Source of the DNA: Methanobrevibacter arboriphilus
GTDB taxonomy: Archaea > Methanobacteriota > Methanobacteria > Methanobacteriales > Methanobacteriaceae
Assembly: GCF_019669925.1 (NCBI RefSeq)
Contig: NZ_AP019779.1
Coordinates: 496,001-560,000, forward strand
Direction of reading: 5' to 3'
DNA length: 64,000 nt
The notes beneath the pieces were generated by a model. The model searched no databases, was not told where the DNA came from, and worked only from the letters and a program-made list of their open reading frames with translations. Numbering within the stretch: the stretch's first letter is position 1; every line of letters starts with the position of its first letter. Shown here piece by piece: positions 60,058-64,000 of the stretch. A program made the translations under genes and the position numbers.

Positions 60058-60459
60058 TTAATCATTTTCATTATCTTTTAATGGCAGTAAATCTTTTTTC
60101 TTAAAAACTTCTTTAGCTGCAAAAATACCATTTATAGCTGCTGGAAATCCTGCGTAAGCAGACATCTGAATTATAACTTCAACAATCTCCTCAGGAGTAT
60201 TACCTACATTAAGTGCAGCATTGATATGATTAGTTAATTGTCCTTTGGCAGTTCCTAAAGCAGTCAGAGCTGCAACTGTAGCTAATTCTCGTGTTTTTAA
60301 ATCTAATCCTTCTCTAGTATATATTTCAGAGTAAGGAAACTCAACTATAAATCTACCTAGATCTGGAGCTATATCTTCTAATTCATCAAATAATCCATTG
60401 ATAGCATCTTTATTAGTTATTTTAAGAATTTCCATTCCTTTTTTATATCTATCTTCCAT
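60058..60459 (-). CDS. carboxymuconolactone decarboxylase family protein
   Basis: A 133-residue CMD-fold protein. Signature [22 protein letters not shown] then [34 protein letters not shown]. It lacks the CxxC of AhpD peroxidases, so it is closer to the gamma-CMD branch. The reaction in a methanogen is unknown. AAGGTG lies eight bases before the ATG. First gene of the minus-strand run with cbiC and hemL. Confidence 0.93.
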   Translation of the reverse strand: MEDRYKKGMEILKITNKDAINGLFDELEDIAPDLGRFIVEFPYSEIYTREGLDLKTRELATVAALTALGTAKGQLTNHINAALNVGNTPEEIVEVIIQMSAYAGFPAAINGIFAAKEVFKKKDLLPLKDNEND

Positions 60460-60925
60460 TAAATCATCACCTTAATTTAGATATGTCTAAATTAGATATT
60501 TATTAAAATAAATATTTTTTATTTATTTTTCCTTTATTTACTACCATTATTTACTATTCGAATAGTTATTATTAAATTATATACTATTTTTCAATCATTT
60601 ATTATTTCATTTCATTTATTATTTCATTATTTATAGATTATATAATTATATTTATTATACAATATTATTATACATATTAAATAATATAAATTTTTTAAAA
60701 TAAAAAGATTTTTAAAAATAAAAAATTTTAAAATAAAAAAGTTTTTAAAATTAATTCAAAGAAACTTTAAAAATAATAATGTTTTTAAAATAAAAATATT
60801 TTAAGATAAATAATTAATATAAAAATACATTAAAATTAATTAAATATTTAAAATTAATTATAATAAAAGTACTTTAATATAATAATTAATAAAAAAGACA
60901 ATATATCAAAGACAAGTGTGAAAAC
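60460..60925. other. divergent spacer CMD / arfC
   Basis: AT-rich. AAAAATTTTTAAAAT-type words repeat at 60700-60800. Promoters of both neighbours. No gene seen. Confidence 0.4.
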
Positions 60926-61588
60926 ATGCGACCTTATGTGATACTAAATGCAGCTATGACACTTGATGGTAAAATAGCTACAAAAACAGGGAGTTCTGAA
61001 ATATCTGGTCTGGAAGATTTAAAAAGGGTTCATGAACTTAGAAAAGAAGTTGATGGGATAATGGTTGGAATAAATACTGTTTTAATGGATGATCCTAGAT
61101 TAACTGTTCATAAAATAACTTCTGAGAAACTAGATAATCCCATTAGAGTAGTTGTTGATAATAAAGCAAGAACACCTATTGAATCGAGAATATTGAATGA
61201 TGATGCTTTAACAATCATAGCAGTTTCTAATAAAGTTGAAACAGACAACATAATCTTTGAACGCTCAAAAGCCCTTAGTGAAAAAGCTGATGTATTCTAT
61301 TCTAAAGACCCATCAGTGAACTTAAAAGAATTAATGAAGTATCTCTACTCAAAAAAGATTAAAACCTTAATGTTGGAAGGAGGATCTACTTTAAACTTTT
61401 CAATGCTAAGAGAAAACCTAATTGATGAAATAAGGGTCTGTGTAGCTCCAATGGTTGTTGGAGGCAAATATGCTAAAACATTATTTGATGGAGATGGTTT
61501 TGATTTCATGAAAGAAGCCATCAACCTTGAATTAAAAAATAGCTATCAGTTAGGAAAGGATTTAGTACTGGAGTACAAAGTTCTGTGA
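60926..61588 (+). CDS. arfC: diaminohydroxyphosphoribosylaminopyrimidine-type reductase
   Basis: Archaeal 2,5-diamino-6-ribosylamino-4-pyrimidinone 5'-phosphate reductase for riboflavin and F420 precursors (RibD C-domain/RIB7 fold). It starts MRPYVILNAAMTLDGKIATKTG; further motifs are DGIMVGINTVLMDDPRLTVH, LMLEGGSTLNFSML and CVAPMVVGG. 220 residues is standard. GTG-AAAAC-ATG precedes. A hairpin terminator lies about 120 bases downstream. Confidence 0.96.
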   Translation: MRPYVILNAAMTLDGKIATKTGSSEISGLEDLKRVHELRKEVDGIMVGINTVLMDDPRLTVHKITSEKLDNPIRVVVDNKARTPIESRILNDDALTIIAVSNKVETDNIIFERSKALSEKADVFYSKDPSVNLKELMKYLYSKKIKTLMLEGGSTLNFSMLRENLIDEIRVCVAPMVVGGKYAKTLFDGDGFDFMKEAINLELKNSYQLGKDLVLEYKVL

Positions 61589-61708
61589 TTTTATTCTAAA
61601 AAAAAAGGTTTATGTGCTTATTTTAATATATAAAAGTTTATAAGCTATAAATTCAATAATAGATATAACATTAAATATTAAGTTAAATAGCTATATTCTA
61701 ATTTAGAA

Positions 61709-61753
61709 TGAATATTAGATTGGATATTTTTATTCCAATAGAATTCATTTTTT
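61709..61753 (+). terminator. hairpin terminator after arfC
   Basis: TGAAT..ATTGGA and TCCAAT..ATTCA pair around TATTTTTAT (61709-61747), followed by TTTTTT. Just upstream, ATTCTAATTTAGAAT is a short palindrome (61695-61709). Confidence 0.55.
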
Positions 61754-62022
61754 AATTTTAGTTATATTACTATTAATGCATGACTCTACATTATAGTGAT
61801 ATAATAGAATATTTAATATAGATATAAACTATCTATATTTATTTAGTAAAATAGTATTAATTATTAATGAATTAATAATATAATCTGTAAATTTATTGAT
61901 AAAATATTATTAGTTTATTAAGTGTTTTATGAATTACTAATTTAATTAACTTAATTTAATGGGTTATTCAGTTAATAAAACTAGTAAAATAAAAACTAGT
62001 TATAGAGTCTAGAGGTGGAAGA
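61754..62022. other. region upstream of the pseudomurein-binding protein
   Basis: AT-rich promoter region. AGAGGTG at 62011-62017 is the ribosome site of the next gene. Nothing else recognised. Confidence 0.4.
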
Positions 62023-63807
62023 ATTAAATTGAGAAAAAAGACATTTATTATACTTATATTTTGTCTATTTTTCATTGGAATAAGTGCAGGTTATGCTAGT
62101 AATGCGACTGATTATAGTTCAAATTTAGGAGAAAATAATATAGAAAGTAACAATATTCAAGATATAGCTCAAGAAAATGTAAATAATCTTAGTAGTACAA
62201 ATGAAAGTGCAAACAAGGTTAAAAACACTTCTAATACTAATTCTAATATTAATACTAATAATAATACTAATAATAATCCTAAAACTACTGTAACTGGTAA
62301 GGCAGCTGCTGGTGAACCTAGTAAATTAACTCAAAGTCAAATATTGAAAGCATCTAAAACCATCAATACTTATATAAAAAAGTATAAAAAACTACCTAAT
62401 AGTATTACTATTGGAGGATATAAGTTTTCAATGCCTGAATATATGTATATATTAAGTAAATATATACACTACCAATATAATCAAAAATCAACATCAGTAA
62501 CTATAAAATATAATGTTAAAAATCCAAGTAATCCGACTGGAGTTACTATAAAAGGTTCATTAACTAAAGCACAATATTATTCATATTCAAAAAAGATAAT
62601 AAAATATATAAATTCCAATAATAGGATACCAAATTATTTAACTACAAAATTAGGAACTATGCAGTATCAAACTGTAATATCAATGCTAAATAAGATAGTA
62701 TATTTTAAATCTGTTAAAGGGTATTTACCATCAAAAATAACTGTAAAAATATCAAAAAATAACAATATAAATAAAGTAATTCCAAAATATACACGACTTA
62801 TAACACCATCAAAACCTACTGTGAGTAGTGGAATAAGTTTAGCTGATATAAAAGACGCTGCGTCTAGAGTAAATGCATTTGTTAATCAAAACGATGAATT
62901 GCCAAATTATGTAGAAATAAATTCTAAAAAATATACAATGTCTAATTTTTTATATTTATTGAGTTGTGCAATCACTAATATTAATAGTGGTTCATCAAGT
63001 GGAATTAGTTCTATTTCTGTAAGTAATCCAACAAAACCTGCTGGAAATTCAATAAATGGTAAATTATCCAAGGCAAATTTTGTATCTCTTGCAAAAAATG
63101 TTACAAAATTTATAAAATCTAACAAACAAGCTCCAAATTATGCAAATTCTCCAATTGGGAAAATTCAATTCCAAACAATCGTGTGGGAATTTTCAAAAAT
63201 AATAGAGTATTCATCTAAAAATAATAAATTACCATCATCAGTAACTATAAATGTAAAATCTAATAACCCTATTAATTCAGGTGGTACTGGTGGAGGTAGT
63301 TCAGCAAAAACTACAGTATTAAACGATAAAAATACATTCAGTACCAGTGAACTGCAAAAATATCTAAAAAACACAAAAAATTGTCTAGTTACTAACTCTG
63401 AAATACAAAAATTAGCAACAAGCATAACAAAAGATTGTAATAATGACTTAGAAAAAGCAACAGCCATATATAACTGGATGCAAAAAAATATAGACTACAG
63501 TTTTTATTACGATACTAAATATGGAGCTGTTAAAACATCTCAGCTTAAATATGGAAACTGTGTAGATCAAGCACATTTATCTATAGCTCTTTACAGAGCA
63601 TCTGGATTAGCTGCAAGATATGTACATGGAACATGTACTTTCTCCAGTGGAAATGTTTATGGTCATGTTTGGGTACAAGTTCTTATAGATGATACTTGGA
63701 CTGTTTCTGATACAACAAGTTCAAGAAATGACTTAGGTGTTGTAAATAATTGGAATCCAAATACATATAAACTTAAATCAGGTAAAGTAGCAGAAATATT
63801 ATTCTAA
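62023..63807 (+). CDS. pseudomurein-binding transglutaminase-like protein, AUU start proposed
   Basis: A secreted wall enzyme. With ATT at 62023 the N-terminus is (M)KLRKKTFIILIFCLFFIGISAGYAS, a signal peptide. A Ser/Asn/Thr-rich linker follows, then four pseudomurein-binding repeats (about 105-410; each with KxxxYI..N..LPNY..I and an aromatic helix). The C-terminal transglutaminase/peptidase fold has its Cys in YGNCVDQAH, His in YGHVWVQV and Asp in VSDTTSS. Such proteins cut or remodel pseudomurein peptide cross-links. GGTG lies exactly five bases before ATT; the alternative TTG 62029 is eleven bases away. No phage genes adjoin it, so a cellular wall role is likely. Confidence 0.9.
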   Translation: MKLRKKTFIILIFCLFFIGISAGYASNATDYSSNLGENNIESNNIQDIAQENVNNLSSTNESANKVKNTSNTNSNINTNNNTNNNPKTTVTGKAAAGEPSKLTQSQILKASKTINTYIKKYKKLPNSITIGGYKFSMPEYMYILSKYIHYQYNQKSTSVTIKYNVKNPSNPTGVTIKGSLTKAQYYSYSKKIIKYINSNNRIPNYLTTKLGTMQYQTVISMLNKIVYFKSVKGYLPSKITVKISKNNNINKVIPKYTRLITPSKPTVSSGISLADIKDAASRVNAFVNQNDELPNYVEINSKKYTMSNFLYLLSCAITNINSGSSSGISSISVSNPTKPAGNSINGKLSKANFVSLAKNVTKFIKSNKQAPNYANSPIGKIQFQTIVWEFSKIIEYSSKNNKLPSSVTINVKSNNPINSGGTGGGSSAKTTVLNDKNTFSTSELQKYLKNTKNCLVTNSEIQKLATSITKDCNNDLEKATAIYNWMQKNIDYSFYYDTKYGAVKTSQLKYGNCVDQAHLSIALYRASGLAARYVHGTCTFSSGNVYGHVWVQVLIDDTWTVSDTTSSRNDLGVVNNWNPNTYKLKSGKVAEILF

Positions 63808-64000
63808 TACTTACCTTCTTTTTAATTATTTTTTTATAGTTTAGAATTATTTTTTAGAATTATTTTTTAAAGTTATTTTTTATTTAGATATATTTTTTAT
63901 TATTTTTTATTTTTTTAATTATTATTGATTATAACTAATTATTATTTGTTATTATTTACTATTATTTACTATTATTTGTTTTTGTTTGTTATTATGGATT
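63808..64000. other. T-rich 3' region with short tandem repeat
   Basis: T-rich sequence after the stop, with repeated TTATTATTTACTA words near 63940-63990. It reaches the window edge, so the next gene is not seen. Confidence 0.4.

Noticed and set aside
62023-63807. Prophage lysis gene
   Set aside because: No integrase, terminase, capsid or attachment site in the flanking 10 kb; has its own signal peptide.

Overview
The window looks like chromosome from a Methanobrevibacter-type methanogen (Methanobacteriales). It is extremely AT-rich, with AGA/AGG arginine codons and TATA boxes of the TTTATATA type. It carries methanogen genes: methenyl-H4MPT cyclohydrolase, RFAP synthase, the MtxX marker, cyclic 2,3-diphosphoglycerate synthetase and F420H2 oxidase. 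It also has a split family B DNA polymerase, pseudomurein-binding repeats and large adhesin-like surface proteins. These point to a pseudomurein-walled, probably gut-associated species. I see no tRNA, rRNA, CRISPR array, insertion sequence or prophage.

Layout. 0.2-6 kb: a RecJ-like DHH nuclease, then a minus-strand STAS / HATPase / SpoIIE-type PP2C cassette that resembles bacterial partner-switching signalling. 6.7-11.6 kb: valS-aroA-nth on the minus strand. 12-23.4 kb: housekeeping and methanogenesis genes (His-rich membrane protein, pheT, yjbQ, mch, rps8e, C-terminal half of split PolB, HAD phosphatase, gdhA, RFAP synthase, ZIP transporter). 23.8-31.1 kb: a surface-protein island with two beta-helix adhesins and one DUF11-repeat protein that share a C-terminal anchor signature. 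31.7-41.3 kb: redox and stress genes (FAD/Rieske oxidoreductase, aquaporin, FprA), cDPG synthetase, a GyrI-like protein and a divergent peptide-deformylase-like protein. 41.5-42.0 kb: two probable small RNA genes, one with a DtxR-like operator overlapping its promoter. 42-49 kb: proC-like, hydrolase, UPF0058, hisD, aspS. 49.4-51.4 kb: a yhhQ-tgt pair of bacterial type with foreign codon use, probably for queuosine-precursor salvage. 51.4-64 kb: BaiN-like flavoprotein, tatD, uppS, mtxX, DUF4012, hemL/cbiC/CMD, a riboflavin/F420-pathway reductase, and a pseudomurein-binding transglutaminase.

Two signals stand out. First, about a dozen genes show the start rule 5'-GGTG (or AGTG)-N5-start codon. 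Applied strictly, it places an AUU codon at the start of two adhesins, the pseudomurein-binding transglutaminase and probably nth, where standard gene callers would choose unsupported downstream or upstream GTG/TTG codons. Second, 41779-41970 holds an operator-promoter-RNA unit. A GTTTAGG-TATG-CCTAAAC palindrome abuts a perfect TATA box, followed by a short hairpin, a 17-bp closing stem with a U-run, and an exposed CCUCC in the loop. This is the layout expected of a metal-repressor-controlled small RNA that pairs with Shine-Dalgarno sequences. All functional statements here come from reading motifs by eye; no database search was run.
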